A stretch of 54,471 nt of DNA from Streptococcus mitis (GTDB lineage: Bacteria; Bacillota; Bacilli; Lactobacillales; Streptococcaceae), in assembly GCF_009496285.1 (NCBI RefSeq), contig NZ_WIJK01000016.1:1-54471 (forward strand), written 5' to 3'. The position numbers were made by a program, and so were the translations under genes. A model generated the notes under the pieces. It worked only from the letters and a program-made list of their open reading frames with translations. It ran no database searches and was not told the origin of the DNA. Positions 9,239 through 20,147 of the stretch are shown here, piece by piece (position 1 is the first letter of the stretch; every line of letters begins with the position of its first letter).

Positions 9239-10317
9239 TATTTGTTTAATTCTTCCAATTTTTGAGTTTGGTCGTAAAGAACCAAGGCGTCCACAACTTC
9301 ATCTAGTTTACCAGACAAAATCGTATCTAGTTTTTGAAGAGTCAAGCCAATACGGTGGTCGGTAACACGGTTTTGTGGGAAGTTATAAGTACGGATACGT
9401 TCTGAACGGTCACCAGTACCGATAGTAGACTTACGCTCTGCGTCTTGCTCGTCTTGAGCAATCTGTGCAAAGTGGTCAGCAACACGCGCACGGATAATCT
9501 TCATAGCCTTCTCACGGTTCTTTTGCTGAGTACGTTCTTCCTGCATTTCAACCTTGATATTGGTTGGCAAGTGAACAATACGAACGGCAGTCGCAACCTT
9601 GTTGACGTTCTGTCCACCAGCTCCAGATGCGTGGTAAATATCCACACGAAGGTCTTTGGGATCAATATCGTATTCTACTTCTTCGACTTCAGGCATGACA
9701 AGGACAGTTGCTGTTGAGGTATGGACACGCCCTTGGCTTTCTGTCACAGGGACGCGCTGTACACGGTGAGCACCAGACTCATACTTGAGTTTAGAGTAAA
9801 CAGACTGACCAGAAACCATAGCAACTACTTCTTTAAAACCGCCAACACCGTTCATTGAAGCTTCCATAACTTCAAAACGCCAGCCCTGAGCTTCAGCATA
9901 TTTTTGGTACATGGTTAGCAAATCGCCAGCAAAAAGTGCTGCTTCATCACCACCTGCAGCTCCACGGATTTCAAGGATGATATTTTTGTCATCGTTTGGA
10001 TCTTTAGGAAGGAGCAAAATCTTCAGTTTTTCTTCATATTCTTCTTTTTCAGCCTTAGCGTCTTTCAATTCTTGCTTAGCCATTTCTTCCAAGTCCGCAT
10101 CTCCGCCTGATTCTTTAATCATCTCTTCGGCATCAATGATATTTTGAAGGACTTGTTTGTATTCGCGGTAGGCAGTTACAGTATCGCGAGTAGAAGCTTC
10201 CTCTTTTGAAAGCTCCATGAAACGCTTGGTATCAGAGACCACATCTGGGTCACTGAGCAATTCTCCCAATTCTTCATAACGGTCTTCTACTGCTTGTAGT
10301 TGATCATAGATGTTCAT
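9238..10317 (-). CDS. prfA: Peptide chain release factor 1
   Basis: RF1 reads UAA and UAG stop codons and triggers peptide release. The protein has 359 residues. The GGQ motif is at 234-236 within [12 protein letters not shown], and the codon-recognition domain contains [18 protein letters not shown] (about 188-207). The neighbouring prmC modifies its Gln236. Start and size are standard. Confidence 0.97.
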   Translation of the reverse strand: MNIYDQLQAVEDRYEELGELLSDPDVVSDTKRFMELSKEEASTRDTVTAYREYKQVLQNIIDAEEMIKESGGDADLEEMAKQELKDAKAEKEEYEEKLKILLLPKDPNDDKNIILEIRGAAGGDEAALFAGDLLTMYQKYAEAQGWRFEVMEASMNGVGGFKEVVAMVSGQSVYSKLKYESGAHRVQRVPVTESQGRVHTSTATVLVMPEVEEVEYDIDPKDLRVDIYHASGAGGQNVNKVATAVRIVHLPTNIKVEMQEERTQQKNREKAMKIIRARVADHFAQIAQDEQDAERKSTIGTGDRSERIRTYNFPQNRVTDHRIGLTLQKLDTILSGKLDEVVDALVLYDQTQKLEELNK

Positions 10318-10326
10318 TTTTTCTCC

Positions 10327-10806
10327 TTATTTCTCAATTGTTGAATCGTATATTGCTACTACTTCGTTCTCAAATATTTCCCCAGTTTCTTTAAATCCAT
10401 AACTGAGGTAACAAGATCTTGCATGTTCATTTTCTGGTTCATAAGACAACCAAAGTTTATTGGATAAACCTGCTGGCGCTGTCCGAACATAGTCTAGCAC
10501 CTTATCCATAATTGGTTTAAAATATCCTTGATCTTGAAAATGCTTATCAATCATGAAACGAAAAAGTAAATAATTTCCATTACTAATTCCGATTTTTTTA
10601 TCATAAGCTAACATCACAAAACCTATGATTGCATCATTATCATAAACTGCCAATGGAGCTACAAAATCTCCATTTTTTGTGTAGACATATGCTTCAGCTA
10701 AACTAATTGCGTTGGTAGCAATAAATTGTTTTTGATATTCCTTAACATCCAAATTCAGAACATCAAAATAATTTTCCATTGTAACATCTCTTAGTTCAAT
10801 TGTCAT
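10327..10806 (-). CDS. GNAT family N-acetyltransferase (second copy type)
   Basis: The product has 159 residues and reads as a GNAT protein of the spermine/spermidine acetyltransferase-like group: [24 protein letters not shown] at the acetyl-CoA site and [24 protein letters not shown] in the C-terminal half. The usual Q-x-x-G-x-G/A signature appears as QDQGYFK, so the pyrophosphate loop is atypical. Its start overlaps the end of tdk by 11 bp. The substrate is not evident. Confidence 0.8.
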   Translation of the reverse strand: MTIELRDVTMENYFDVLNLDVKEYQKQFIATNAISLAEAYVYTKNGDFVAPLAVYDNDAIIGFVMLAYDKKIGISNGNYLLFRFMIDKHFQDQGYFKPIMDKVLDYVRTAPAGLSNKLWLSYEPENEHARSCYLSYGFKETGEIFENEVVAIYDSTIEK

Positions 10807-11395
10807 AGTCTTGTTCCTTTTTGGATGTTATCAGTGGTGCAAAATAATGTTTACGGCAAACCGAGATATAGGTTTCATTGCCACCTATCTGGATTTGCTC
10901 TCCATCATAAACGGGCAATCCGTCCTGCGTACGCAAGACCATGGTCGCTTTTTTCTTGCAATACTGGCAAATGGTCTTGATTTCGTCAATCTTATCTGCT
11001 AAGAGCAAAAGATATTTTGAACCTTCGAATAGTTCATTACGAAAGTCATTTTTTAAACCAAATGCCATGACAGGTATATCTAACTCATCGACAACACGAG
11101 CTAGGTCGTAAACATGGTGACGCTTTAAAAACTGGGCTTCATCGACAAGTACACAGTAAGGTTTTTCAGGTAAATCTCGGATGAACCCAAAGATATCCGT
11201 CGTTTCCTCAATAGCAACTGCTGGTCTTTTCATCCCAATTCGACTTGAAACATAGCCAACACCGTCACGCGTATCCAGAGCCGAAGTCATAATCACAACT
11301 CCCTTTCCTTGCTCCTCATAGTTATAGGCTACCTTGAGAATCTCAATCGTCTTGCCTGAGTTCATGGTCCCATAACGATAATACAACTGTGCCAT
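10796..11395 (-). CDS. tdk: Thymidine kinase
   Basis: Phosphorylates thymidine in the salvage pathway. The 199-residue product has the P-loop GTMNSGKT at 9-16, the Walker B-like [10 protein letters not shown] with the catalytic Glu, and zinc-binding cysteines in CQYCKKK plus a C-terminal CRKH. It is the first gene of the minus-strand series tdk-GNAT-prfA-prmC-tsaC-GNAT-glyA and faces away from the tautomerase gene. Confidence 0.96.
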   Translation of the reverse strand: MAQLYYRYGTMNSGKTIEILKVAYNYEEQGKGVVIMTSALDTRDGVGYVSSRIGMKRPAVAIEETTDIFGFIRDLPEKPYCVLVDEAQFLKRHHVYDLARVVDELDIPVMAFGLKNDFRNELFEGSKYLLLLADKIDEIKTICQYCKKKATMVLRTQDGLPVYDGEQIQIGGNETYISVCRKHYFAPLITSKKEQDYDN

Positions 11396-11518
11396 GCTTC
11401 TATTTCACGTCCATTTCTAAATTTTTGCTACATTCTAGTATACCATATTTTCTCAAAGCTTTAAACGGCAAATTGTGGTAAAATAGAAGAAATCAAATAA
11501 CTAGTGGAGGACGCAATT

Positions 11519-11701
11519 ATGCCATTTGTACGCATCGATTTATTTGAAGGACGCACGCTAGAGCAAAAGAAAGCCCTAGCCAAGGAAGTTACGGAAGCTG
11601 TTGTTCGCAACACTGGTGCACCTCAATCTGCTGTTCATGTCATTATCAACGATATGCCTGAAGGAACCTATTTCCCACAAGGCGAAATGCGCACTAAGTA
11701 A
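11519..11701 (+). CDS. 4-oxalocrotonate tautomerase family enzyme
   Basis: The product is 60 residues, MPFVRIDLFEGRTLEQ and onwards. Family members use Pro2, exposed after Met removal, as the catalytic base, with an Arg near 11 and 39. The start is the ATG at 11519 behind GTGGAGG; five extra codons upstream would bury the proline. An extended -10 (TGGTAAAAT, about 11476-11484) lies upstream. The physiological substrate in streptococci is unknown. Confidence 0.88.
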   Translation: MPFVRIDLFEGRTLEQKKALAKEVTEAVVRNTGAPQSAVHVIINDMPEGTYFPQGEMRTK

Positions 11702-11702
11702 A

Positions 11703-11730
11703 GCTTAAGCAATCTGCTTATGCTTTTCTT
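11703..11730 (+). terminator. Terminator after the tautomerase gene
   Basis: GCTTAAGCA and TGCTTATGC form a stem just after the stop and are followed by TTTTCTTT. Confidence 0.6.
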
Positions 11731-11823
11731 TATAAGTAACATTCATTGAAGAAAATACTAAAATTTGTTACAATTTGAAGAGATATTAGTCTATACAAAC
11801 AAATAAACTATAAAGGAATTGAA

Positions 11824-13197
11824 ATGATTACACGGGAATTTGATACCATTGCAGCCATCTCGACACCGCTTGGTGAAGGGGCTATTGGGATTGTTCGTTT
11901 AAGCGGAACGGATAGTTTTGCCATTGCGCAGAAAATCTTTAAAGGCAAGGACTTGAGCAAGGTTGCTAGCCACACTCTTAACTACGGCCACATAGTTGAT
12001 CCTCAAACTGGTAAGGTCATGGACGAGGTTATGGTAGGGGCTATGAAGTCTCCAAAGACCTTCACTTGTGAGGATATTATCGAGATTAACACCCACGGTG
12101 GGATTGCCGTAACCAATGAAATCCTGCAATTGGCTATCCGTGAAGGGGCACGCATGGCAGAACCTGGAGAATTTACCAAGCGTGCCTTCCTCAATGGTCG
12201 TGTGGACTTGACTCAGGCTGAAGCTGTTATGGATATCATTCGTGCTAAGACTGACAAGGCTATGAATATAGCAGTCAAACAACTTGATGGATCCCTATCT
12301 GACCTCATTAACAATACTCGTCAGGAAATTCTCAATACCTTGGCTCAGGTTGAGGTTAATATCGATTACCCTGAGTATGACGATGTGGAAGAAGCCACTA
12401 CTGCTGTTGTCCGCGAAAAAACAATGGAGTTTGAACAACTCTTAACCAATCTCTTAAAAACGGCACGTCGTGGGAAGATTCTCCGTGAAGGGATTTCAAC
12501 GGCTATCATTGGTCGCCCCAACGTTGGGAAATCAAGCCTACTCAACAACCTCCTACGTGAAGACAAGGCTATTGTAACGGATATTGCAGGGACTACTCGA
12601 GATGTCATTGAAGAGTACGTCAATATCAACGGTGTTCCACTGAAGTTGATTGATACTGCTGGTATTCGTGAAACAGATGATGTCGTGGAACAAATCGGGG
12701 TTGAACGCTCCAAAAAAGCTCTCAAGGAAGCTGACTTGGTACTACTTGTCTTAAACGCCAGCGAACCTCTAACTGCCCAAGACCGACAACTTCTTGAAAT
12801 CAGCCAAGATACCAACCGTATCATCCTACTCAACAAAACTGACCTACCTGAGGCAATTGAAACTCAGGAACTTCCTGAAGATGTCATCCGTATTTCGGTC
12901 CTAAAAAATCAAAACATTGATAAGATTGAAGAACGGATTAACAACCTCTTCTTTGAAAACGCAGGCTTGGTCGAACAAGATGCTACTTACTTGTCTAATG
13001 CCCGTCATATTTCATTAATTGAAAAGGCGGTTGAAAGCCTACAAGCTGTTAACGAAGGTCTTGAGCTGGGGATGCCAGTTGATTTGCTTCAAGTTGATTT
13101 GACACGTACTTGGGAAATCCTCGGAGAAATCACTGGTGATGCTGCTCCAGATGAACTCATTACACAGTTGTTCAGCCAATTTTGTCTGGGTAAATAA
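11824..13197 (+). CDS. mnmE: tRNA modification GTPase MnmE (TrmE)
   Basis: With MnmG, MnmE builds the cmnm5 group on U34 of tRNAs that read split codon boxes. The 457-residue protein has an N-terminal folate-binding domain (1-118), a helical domain, and an inserted G domain with GRPNVGKSS (about 228-236), the DxxG motif DTAG and the NKTD motif. The C-terminal FCLGK supplies the conserved cysteine motif. It is one of the few plus-strand genes and is followed by a repeat that forms a terminator-like hairpin. Confidence 0.96.
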   Translation: MITREFDTIAAISTPLGEGAIGIVRLSGTDSFAIAQKIFKGKDLSKVASHTLNYGHIVDPQTGKVMDEVMVGAMKSPKTFTCEDIIEINTHGGIAVTNEILQLAIREGARMAEPGEFTKRAFLNGRVDLTQAEAVMDIIRAKTDKAMNIAVKQLDGSLSDLINNTRQEILNTLAQVEVNIDYPEYDDVEEATTAVVREKTMEFEQLLTNLLKTARRGKILREGISTAIIGRPNVGKSSLLNNLLREDKAIVTDIAGTTRDVIEEYVNINGVPLKLIDTAGIRETDDVVEQIGVERSKKALKEADLVLLVLNASEPLTAQDRQLLEISQDTNRIILLNKTDLPEAIETQELPEDVIRISVLKNQNIDKIEERINNLFFENAGLVEQDATYLSNARHISLIEKAVESLQAVNEGLELGMPVDLLQVDLTRTWEILGEITGDAAPDELITQLFSQFCLGK

Positions 13198-13231
13198 GAA
13201 AAAACTAGGTCAAAAAAATGCTAGTCACCTA

Positions 13232-13415
13232 AAAAGAGGTTGGGACAAAAGTCCTAGCCTCTTCTTGTCTTTGGATTGTCGAGCAAGATGCAGTGGTTGA
13301 GTGGGCTCTACTACGCTGATTTCATCAGCTTTTACAGCCCTACTCAACTGTACGGAGGTGGGACGACGAAATCGAATTCTAACGAATTACCGATTTCTGT
13401 CCCACTCTCTTTTTC
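13232..13415. repeat. Dispersed two-hairpin repeat, copy 1
   Basis: The sequence starts AAAAAGAGGTTGGGACAAAAG, whose first part pairs with GTCCTAGCCTC to form a terminator-like hairpin. It ends with a second hairpin in which GTGGGAC plus GAAATCG pairs with CGATTTCTGTCCCAC. The same start and end occur at 48484-48662. It sits directly after mnmE and may serve as its terminator. This repeat is not the BOX element that follows it. Confidence 0.65.
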
Positions 13416-13465
13416 TTACAATTTCTAAATTATATCCTACCTTAGCAGATATCTGAAACAAACCT

Positions 13466-13610
13466 TATACTCAATGAAAATTAAAAAGCAAACTAGCTGC
13501 AGGTTGCTCAAAGCACTGCTTTGAGGTTGTAGATAGAACTGACGAAGTCAGTAACATATATACGGCAAGGCGACGTTGACGCAGTTTGAATTTGATTTTC
13601 GAAGAGTATA
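13466..13610 (-). repeat. BOX element
   Basis: Minus-strand reading begins with TATACTCTTCGAAAATC and contains CGTCAACGTCGCCTTGCCGTA, the region of the classic BOX-A primer (one base changed). It continues through a TTACTGACTTCGTCAGTTCT hairpin and a hairpin around CAAAGCAGTGCTTTG, and ends ATTTTCATTGAGTATA. The order boxA-boxB-boxC with one boxB copy fits. BOX elements are characteristic of pneumococcus and close relatives. It lies between the convergent mnmE and hemH genes. Confidence 0.88.
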
Positions 13611-13632
13611 ACCAGTTCTTTTCTATTTTCAC

Positions 13633-14727
13633 TTAGTCTTTAGGTAATTTGCCAGCTTTTTCAAGCATTTTTTTGATTAAATAAGGCATCTTGACATTTT
13701 CACGACCTTTTTTCTCAATTAATTTTTTAACAAATTCTGGCATTTGTAAGTCTTGTGATTCATCTAAAATGTTCTTAGTTTCATCCGAAGGGACTAATTC
13801 ATCAAAGGTTTCTTCTTCTGGGAGGAATTCTCTAAATTCTTTATGTTCGTTAGCTCGGACAATATTGACCAAGGCATCAATCAAACGAGAATCTGTATTT
13901 GGCATTGGTGGACGATGGTAGTTCACCTCCAATTCCTGACACAAGTCATGACATTCCACATCGTTGTCAAACAAGACTTCAATATGCTCACTGATAAAAC
14001 TAATAGGCACAAAAATATAATGCTCTGGATGTTCTTCCTGTTCTCTAAGATACTCCAATACATCTGGTTTGATCCAAGGAATACCAATATCACTTTCGCT
14101 CTGCCAAGTGTTGGTATATTGCTCTGGTTTCAAGCCTAATTTCTCAGCAATTAACTTGCTATTTTCGAAAATCTGGTCGATATAGGGATCACCAAAATCC
14201 AAGGCAAAAATGGGCACACTGTGGGCAGAAAAGATGACTTTAAAGCTATCCTGTTTCACCTTTTCTTTTAAAATCTTATCAATTTCAGCTGTCCAATAAT
14301 TTAATAGTGCTTCTTCTTGATACCAGTCCTTAATAACTAAAAACTGAATTTGTTTGCTTTCCAGAAACTTTTCGTACCCCATGACAGAGTAAAAGGAATA
14401 GTGTGGCTCCAAAATCAAGCAAATACACTTTTCAATTCCATCTGCTTCCATTTGCCGAATTACATCTGGAATAAAAGGGGTTGAAAATTTATTGGCAAAA
14501 TAGACACTATATTCATTTCCTAACCTAGCTTCTACCAAGGCAACTTCTTCACGGGTAATTCTTTGAAGTGGAGTTCCTCCAATTCGAACATAATTATCAT
14601 AAAGGGTTTGAATCTCGTGGTCTTGAGGTCGAACTCCTCGACGAATGTTGGTAAAAAAATCGGCTACCCCTTCAAAGGTAATCTCTTCTGGTGAACCAAA
14701 TGTCATCATTAAAATCGCTTTTTTCAT
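13633..14727 (-). CDS. hemH: Ferrochelatase family protein
   Basis: The 364-residue product has the metal-binding histidine in FSAHSVPIF (H169) and the [14 protein letters not shown] region with the conserved Glu near 247, as in ferrochelatases and coproporphyrin ferrochelatases. The family inserts iron into a porphyrin. No other haem-synthesis gene is in the window, and pneumococci are known to lack the pathway, so the in vivo substrate may be an imported porphyrin. The C-terminal extension of about 45 charged residues ([14 protein letters not shown] and similar) is longer than in B. subtilis HemH. The gene diverges from pepT. Confidence 0.9.
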   Translation of the reverse strand: MKKAILMMTFGSPEEITFEGVADFFTNIRRGVRPQDHEIQTLYDNYVRIGGTPLQRITREEVALVEARLGNEYSVYFANKFSTPFIPDVIRQMEADGIEKCICLILEPHYSFYSVMGYEKFLESKQIQFLVIKDWYQEEALLNYWTAEIDKILKEKVKQDSFKVIFSAHSVPIFALDFGDPYIDQIFENSKLIAEKLGLKPEQYTNTWQSESDIGIPWIKPDVLEYLREQEEHPEHYIFVPISFISEHIEVLFDNDVECHDLCQELEVNYHRPPMPNTDSRLIDALVNIVRANEHKEFREFLPEEETFDELVPSDETKNILDESQDLQMPEFVKKLIEKKGRENVKMPYLIKKMLEKAGKLPKD

Positions 14728-14822
14728 ATTTGCATCCTTGTGATATTTTTATCTTTTTTATTGTATCACTAAAGAAGCCATAAGTAAACGCTAACATAAG
14801 AATTTTATCTCCTTTCTGACTT

Positions 14823-14851
14823 TTGTTTTTCTCTTCCTTCTATGATACAAT
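14823..14851 (+). promoter_or_regulatory. Promoter of pepT
   Basis: TTGTTT (14823-14828), a 17-bp spacer and TACAAT (14846-14851) preceded by TG, giving an extended -10. A strong AAGGAG follows before the ATG. Confidence 0.55.
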
Positions 14852-14881
14852 GGTTTTAAAAGAAGTAAAAAAGGAGTTTTT

Positions 14882-16105
14882 ATGAAATACCCAACTTTGT
14901 TGGAGCGTTTTTTGACTTATGTCAAAGTCAATACACGTTCTGACGAACATTCAACCACTACACCAAGTACCCAAAGTCAAGTAGACTTCGCAACCAATGT
15001 CCTCATCCCTGAGATGAAACGTGTTGGTTTGCAAAATGTCTACTATCTACCAAACGGTTTTGGTATCGGTACACTTCCAGCTAACGATCCTAGTTTGACT
15101 CGTAAGATTGGCTTTATCTCCCACATGGATACAGCAGATTTTAATGCTGAAGGTGTTAACCCACAAGTAGTTGAAAAATACGACGGTGGCCTTATCGAGC
15201 TTGGGAACTCTGGTTTCAAACTAAATCCAGCGGATTTCAAGAGCTTAGAGAAATATCTAGGGCAAACCTTGATTACAACTGATGGAACTACTCTGCTCGG
15301 GGCTGATGACAAATCTGGTATCGCTGAAATCATGACAGCTATCGAATACTTGACTGCTCATCCTGAGATTAAACACTGTGAAATCCGTGTCGGCTTTGGT
15401 CCGGATGAAGAAATCGGTGTCGGTGCCAATAAATTTGATGCAGAGGATTTCAATGTTGACTTCGCTTATACAGTCGACGGCGGACCTCTTGGAGAATTGC
15501 AATACGAAACCTTCTCCGCTGCCGGTGCAGAACTTCACTTCCAAGGACGTAATGTTCACCCAGGAACTGCTAAAGGGCAAATGGTTAACGCTCTCCAATT
15601 AGCCATCGACTTCCACAACCAACTCCCAGCTGGTGACCGACCAGAATTGACTGAGGGTTACCAAGGATTCTACCATCTCATGGATGTAACAGGTACTGTT
15701 GAGGAAGCGCGTGCCAGCTACATCATTCGTGACTTCGAAAAAGAAAACTTCGAAGTACGCAAAGCCGCTATGCAAGCTATTGCTGATAAGATGAATCAAG
15801 AACTTGGTAGCGCTCGTGTAACCTTGACTTTGACAGACCAGTATTACAACATGAAGGAAGTCATCGAAAAAGATATGACTCCAATCACCATCGCTAAATC
15901 AGTGATGGAAAGTCTTGATATTGCACCAATTATCGAGCCAATCCGTGGAGGAACAGACGGTTCTAAAATTTCCTTTATGGGAATTCCTACACCAAATATC
16001 TTCGCTGGTGGAGAAAATATGCACGGTCGTTTTGAATACGTTAGTCTACAAACAATGGAACGTGCAGTTGATACAATCATCGGAATTGTAGCTTATAAAG
16101 ACTAA
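14882..16105 (+). CDS. pepT: Peptidase T (tripeptide aminopeptidase, M20B)
   Basis: A zinc aminopeptidase that removes the N-terminal residue of tripeptides in the cytoplasm, feeding amino acids from imported peptides. The 407 residues are the usual length. SHMDTADF gives metal ligand H81 and D83; LGADDKSG gives the bridging Asp near 142; GPDEEIGVG the catalytic Glu near 176; and [12 protein letters not shown] the C-terminal metal-site region. It is monocistronic between its own promoter and terminator. Confidence 0.96.
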   Translation: MKYPTLLERFLTYVKVNTRSDEHSTTTPSTQSQVDFATNVLIPEMKRVGLQNVYYLPNGFGIGTLPANDPSLTRKIGFISHMDTADFNAEGVNPQVVEKYDGGLIELGNSGFKLNPADFKSLEKYLGQTLITTDGTTLLGADDKSGIAEIMTAIEYLTAHPEIKHCEIRVGFGPDEEIGVGANKFDAEDFNVDFAYTVDGGPLGELQYETFSAAGAELHFQGRNVHPGTAKGQMVNALQLAIDFHNQLPAGDRPELTEGYQGFYHLMDVTGTVEEARASYIIRDFEKENFEVRKAAMQAIADKMNQELGSARVTLTLTDQYYNMKEVIEKDMTPITIAKSVMESLDIAPIIEPIRGGTDGSKISFMGIPTPNIFAGGENMHGRFEYVSLQTMERAVDTIIGIVAYKD

Positions 16106-16137
16106 AGAGGTCGGGAAAAAATTCCCGACCTCTTTTT
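16104..16137 (+). terminator. Terminator after pepT
   Basis: GAGGTCGGGAA and TTCCCGACCTC form an 11-bp perfect stem followed by seven Ts. The following bases (16141-16175) resemble 48526-48560, so this is probably a partial third copy of the dispersed repeat family. Because it is symmetric, it may also end the opposing pht transcript. Confidence 0.85.
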
Positions 16138-16181
16138 TATCAGCAACCTACTTTTGACACGGTAGCTGACTGAACATTTTG

Positions 16182-19178
16182 TTATTCTGCTACTTTTTCT
16201 CTTGTTTCTGGAGATGTAGTTGCAGGAGTTAAGGTTGACTCAGCTTGTTTATCATTTGTTTCTTTATTGGCTGTTTCGGTGTTAGCTTCATCTGGCTTGA
16301 CTTTGGATTGAAATTCTTGGTTTAAGGAGACAATTTCTTGAGCAAGAGCTAGAAGAGCTTGCTTGTCTTTGCTTGCTGCACTAAGCTTATCAAATAAGGC
16401 GTCCACTTTTTCAAAATCAGCATCAGAACCATTATTCATTTCTAAATAAGTATGAAGGGCAATGACACCATTATAAAGTTTTTGGTAGAGAACTAAAACT
16501 TCTGGGTCTTGGTTAGCATTCTCACGTTCAGTCTGAATGGTTTGTGAAATACGCTTCAGAAGATCTTGGACTTGCGTATTTAATTCATCTAGGTCAGCAT
16601 CCTCTTTGTCAAAGGCAACTTTCAGATTCTTCACTTCGTCAACAAGTGAAGCTTTAACACCTTCTTCTTTGACTTGAGCTACTAATTCTTCAGCTTTTGT
16701 TAAAAGTCCTGCCACCTGACCTTTTAAGACATGGTTACTTTGTTCCTCAGGTTGAATATCATCAAACAAACCTTTCAAGAATTCATAGACTGCCGTTTTA
16801 GCACTGTGACCATCAACTTTTTCTCTATCTAAGATTGTTTCAGAAGACTTGCTTGCAACTGGTTCATTTTTAAGAGCTTCTTCAACTTCTAGTTTTGTTT
16901 GATAGATTTCAGGGAAGAGTTTGTTCAAGTCAGTTGCCTTAAGGAAAGATTGTGACTGATAAAGAGTCCAAGTTAAGTTAGCAACTTTATTTCTAAGAGT
17001 GTCGTTTAAACGACCATCTGACAGATGTTGATAGAAATACTTAATGTATTCGACTGTCGTAACACCAGTACGATCATTAAAATCTTGCAGAGCTTGTAGT
17101 TTAGCTTCAACTGCATCTAAACCTGCTTCATCTTGGGCTAGTTTATTTTCTTGAAGTTGAGTCAAGAGATCCTTTTTAGGTAGTCCATAAGCATCTGTGT
17201 CTAATGTATTAATCTTATCTACTAAAGCTTGATATTTCTTGTCTAATGGACTGATTTCTGTTGGTTTTACACTAGAGTCAACGTGGATATACTGCTTGTC
17301 AAAAAGATCTAAAGCAGCCAGATAACCAGCTGTTGAGTTGGTTGAGAGCTTCTTCAAATTTTCAGAGAATTGTCCCAAGGCAAGCTCAATTTGTCTTTGT
17401 AAAACTGGTTTATCTTTATAGACTTCACGACTTTCTGCTAGAAGTTGATCAACCTTATTTTGAACAGTAGCTTCATCAAAGGCTCCTGGTTGGTAGTTAG
17501 ATTGCAAGGCAGGAATCTTATGTTTCAAAGCCACTTCATAGCCTTTAGTTTGTACTTTGATGTAGTGATTATGGTCTCCATGAGGAATGACGAAGCTACC
17601 ATTTTCAACCTGCAAACTATAAGGAGAAACGCTATCACGTAAAGCAGTTGTATAGAGTTCGTTTAGGAAATCAAGCTCTGCATCGCCTGTTTGAAGCGGA
17701 ATACGTACGTGTTCTTTTCGAACTGCATAAGGGTGAATGTGAGTTGGGTCATAAGCCTGGTCTGGATTTCCAAATACAAAGAATCCATTTGAAATTCGGA
17801 TAGCTTCAAGCGGAACACCATAGGTTTTAGAGATGTAAGCTATCTTTTCTTCATCGCTGGTATCTCGAGAGAAACTTTCTACAGTCTTGGCAAGAGGTTT
17901 TACAGGCTCTGCCTGATGGTGACCATGTAAATGTTCTTGCGCTGCTTTAATCTGTTCTGCTGACAAATCTTTCTTAAAGAAATAGTGAGCATGGTCTCCA
18001 TGCGAAACTACAAAACCTTGCTCATCCTCACTAATCACTCGCTCAGCTGCAAATCCATGATCATGTTCATCTTCATTGTGATGATGATCTGCATCTTCAT
18101 GATCATGGTGGTGTTCATGATCTTCACTTGGTTTGTTTGGATTTTCTACAGGATTTGACGGACTTACTAGACCTGAAAGTGGCATCAAACGAGCAATCTT
18201 TTGCTCCAAAGCAGATAGACTACTATAAGGAATGAAATGGTAGTGATTACCGTGTGGAATCGCAACTCCTGACGGTGTTCGACTGGTAATTTTAGCTGGG
18301 TCAAATACCAAACCATCAGATTCTTGATAGCGTTGACTAACTGGTAAAGCATATAACTGAGCAAGAAGACTTTGAAGGTCGTCCGCTTGAGCTACTGGTT
18401 TGTTTGTAGCTGAGTTATCTGCTTGAGGACTTGGTTCAACACTTGGATTCGGTTTATAGTCCGTCACACTCGGTTGACTTCTCCTGCCAGCCAGATAGGC
18501 TTGTGCAGCAGCCAACTCGCTTGAGGAAAGTGCACTCTTTGGAACGTAGTGATAATGTCCACCGTGAGGAACGATATAGGCATCACCTGTATCTTCAATG
18601 ATATCTGCAGCATTAAAGACATAACCATCATCCGTTGTATATCGGCCTTGAGCTCGTGCAGCAAGGACTTCCTTAGTTTCATTTCCTCTATCTGATGTGC
18701 CTTCTCGTTTCTGACGCTCAATTTGGTCTTTGGTACGAACATTATCTGCATGGCTAGCATCTTTTAGATAGACATAGTATTTGCCATCAACTTTGATGAT
18801 ATAGCCACCTTTAATCTCATTGACAATATCTTCATCCTTCAGCTGATAGTTTGGATCTTTCATGACCAGTTCTTCACTAAAGATAGCATCATAAGGCACC
18901 TTACCATTATAGTAATGGAAATGGTCGCCGTGTGAAGTCACATAACCTTGATCAGTGATTTTGGTAACAATCTGTTCAGCTTCTATGCCTTCCTTCTTGC
19001 TAACTTGGTCTGGTGTCAGAGTTTCATTCTTTTTAGCTTCAGACTCTTTACCATCAACGTAGGATACACGGTTGTCATCTTTTTTCTCAGGTGCTTGATG
19101 TTGATTTAAAGCATAAGCACAAACACTTAAGGCAAGGACCACTGCAGATCCCGCTAGATATTTTTTATTAATCTTCAT
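16182..19178 (-). CDS. Histidine-triad (Pht) surface protein, 998 residues
   Basis: The protein starts with a signal peptide containing LSVC (C20), the LxxC motif of Pht proteins. Five HxxHxH triads are visible: HGDHFH, HGGHYH, HGNHYH, HGDHAH and HGDHNH. A very His-rich stretch (HEHHHDHEDADHHH) lies between the third and fourth. From about residue 560 the sequence is helical and acidic (repeated LDALxxKL-like heptads), unlike the C-terminus of typical pneumococcal PhtD or PhtE. Pht proteins bind zinc at the surface, hand it to AdcAII, and interact with host complement factors. The gene follows adcAII by 7 bp with a GAGGAG site, so it is in its operon. It occupies the phtD/phtE position, but I leave the symbol open. 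Confidence 0.9.
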   Translation of the reverse strand: MKINKKYLAGSAVVLALSVCAYALNQHQAPEKKDDNRVSYVDGKESEAKKNETLTPDQVSKKEGIEAEQIVTKITDQGYVTSHGDHFHYYNGKVPYDAIFSEELVMKDPNYQLKDEDIVNEIKGGYIIKVDGKYYVYLKDASHADNVRTKDQIERQKREGTSDRGNETKEVLAARAQGRYTTDDGYVFNAADIIEDTGDAYIVPHGGHYHYVPKSALSSSELAAAQAYLAGRRSQPSVTDYKPNPSVEPSPQADNSATNKPVAQADDLQSLLAQLYALPVSQRYQESDGLVFDPAKITSRTPSGVAIPHGNHYHFIPYSSLSALEQKIARLMPLSGLVSPSNPVENPNKPSEDHEHHHDHEDADHHHNEDEHDHGFAAERVISEDEQGFVVSHGDHAHYFFKKDLSAEQIKAAQEHLHGHHQAEPVKPLAKTVESFSRDTSDEEKIAYISKTYGVPLEAIRISNGFFVFGNPDQAYDPTHIHPYAVRKEHVRIPLQTGDAELDFLNELYTTALRDSVSPYSLQVENGSFVIPHGDHNHYIKVQTKGYEVALKHKIPALQSNYQPGAFDEATVQNKVDQLLAESREVYKDKPVLQRQIELALGQFSENLKKLSTNSTAGYLAALDLFDKQYIHVDSSVKPTEISPLDKKYQALVDKINTLDTDAYGLPKKDLLTQLQENKLAQDEAGLDAVEAKLQALQDFNDRTGVTTVEYIKYFYQHLSDGRLNDTLRNKVANLTWTLYQSQSFLKATDLNKLFPEIYQTKLEVEEALKNEPVASKSSETILDREKVDGHSAKTAVYEFLKGLFDDIQPEEQSNHVLKGQVAGLLTKAEELVAQVKEEGVKASLVDEVKNLKVAFDKEDADLDELNTQVQDLLKRISQTIQTERENANQDPEVLVLYQKLYNGVIALHTYLEMNNGSDADFEKVDALFDKLSAASKDKQALLALAQEIVSLNQEFQSKVKPDEANTETANKETNDKQAESTLTPATTSPETREKVAE

Positions 19179-19185
19179 AATCTCC

Positions 19186-20115
19186 TCATTTCAATTCTTC
19201 AGCTAAGATAGCCATATTTTCTTCTAAATTTTCCAAGTAGGACTTGTCATTTTGTGGATCTGCCTCTAAAGGATTGAGGGTTTTAAGACTCACACCTGTT
19301 GATTTGACAAGAGTGTCCGCTACCTTAGATGATGCATTGCTCTCTGTAAAAATCGTTTTAACCTTATAGGTTTTAACAAATTCCTGAATTTCTGTTAGTT
19401 GTCTTGGGCTTGGTTCTTGGTCAGGAGAAATCCCTGCAATCCCAAGCTGATTTAGTCCAAATCGTTTTGCCAAATATGAAAAGGCTGTGTGTTGGGTTAC
19501 AAAAGTCTTTTGATTAGCTTTTTCAAAGATGGGTTGGTATTTCTTAGTTAATTCTTGAGCTTTTTTGATAAAGGCTTGCGCATTTTTCTGGTAAGTTTCT
19601 TTATGCTCACTATCAACCTCTGAAAGTTTGTCAGCGATAATTTGCGCTTCTTCGCCAGCTTTTTCAGGATCTAACCAAGTATGAGGATCGTACAAGGTTT
19701 TCTCATCAATCCCATCTCCAGCTTCCATATCTTCTAATCCAGGCACGCGCTCCAAGGTCATACCTTCTGATGCTTCTAAGACCTTTACCTTGGATTTTTG
19801 CAGGCTTGGATCCAAACTTCCCGCCCATGACTCTAGTGTATGAGAGTGATAGACAAAAACATCGGCATCATATATTGCTGCGATATCATTTGCCGAAGGT
19901 TCAAAGGAGTGAATTCCGCTACTTGACTGAATCATTCGAACATCATTCAAGTCACCAGATACTTCCTTGACCATGGCATAGATAGGATAAAAACTGGTCA
20001 CAATTTTCATACCTTTAGTTTCATCACTCTTGTCTTGACTGGTCTTTTGTCCACATGCTCCTATGGTAAGAGCAAATAAGGCAATCATGAGCCATAGGAT
20101 ACTTCTTTTTTTCAT
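19186..20115 (-). CDS. adcAII: Zinc-binding lipoprotein AdcAII (Lmb family)
   Basis: Substrate-binding lipoprotein of the Adc zinc ABC transporter, also described as laminin-binding. The lipobox LTIGAC gives lipidated C21. Zinc ligands by position are H69 (GIHSFEPS), H145 (DPHTWLDP), H209 (TQHTAFSY) and probably E284 (NPLE). The protein has 309 residues and lacks the long His-rich loop of AdcA. It is the first gene of a two-gene operon with the downstream pht gene and has its own AdcR-regulated promoter. Confidence 0.95.
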   Translation of the reverse strand: MKKRSILWLMIALFALTIGACGQKTSQDKSDETKGMKIVTSFYPIYAMVKEVSGDLNDVRMIQSSSGIHSFEPSANDIAAIYDADVFVYHSHTLESWAGSLDPSLQKSKVKVLEASEGMTLERVPGLEDMEAGDGIDEKTLYDPHTWLDPEKAGEEAQIIADKLSEVDSEHKETYQKNAQAFIKKAQELTKKYQPIFEKANQKTFVTQHTAFSYLAKRFGLNQLGIAGISPDQEPSPRQLTEIQEFVKTYKVKTIFTESNASSKVADTLVKSTGVSLKTLNPLEADPQNDKSYLENLEENMAILAEELK

Positions 20116-20147
20116 AACAACTCCTTAACTAGTATTTAACCATTTAA

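Noticed and set aside
18000..18125. GATGATGATC-like repeats considered as a CRISPR or tandem repeat
   Set aside because: They are codons of a His/Asp/Glu-rich protein stretch; no regular spacers.
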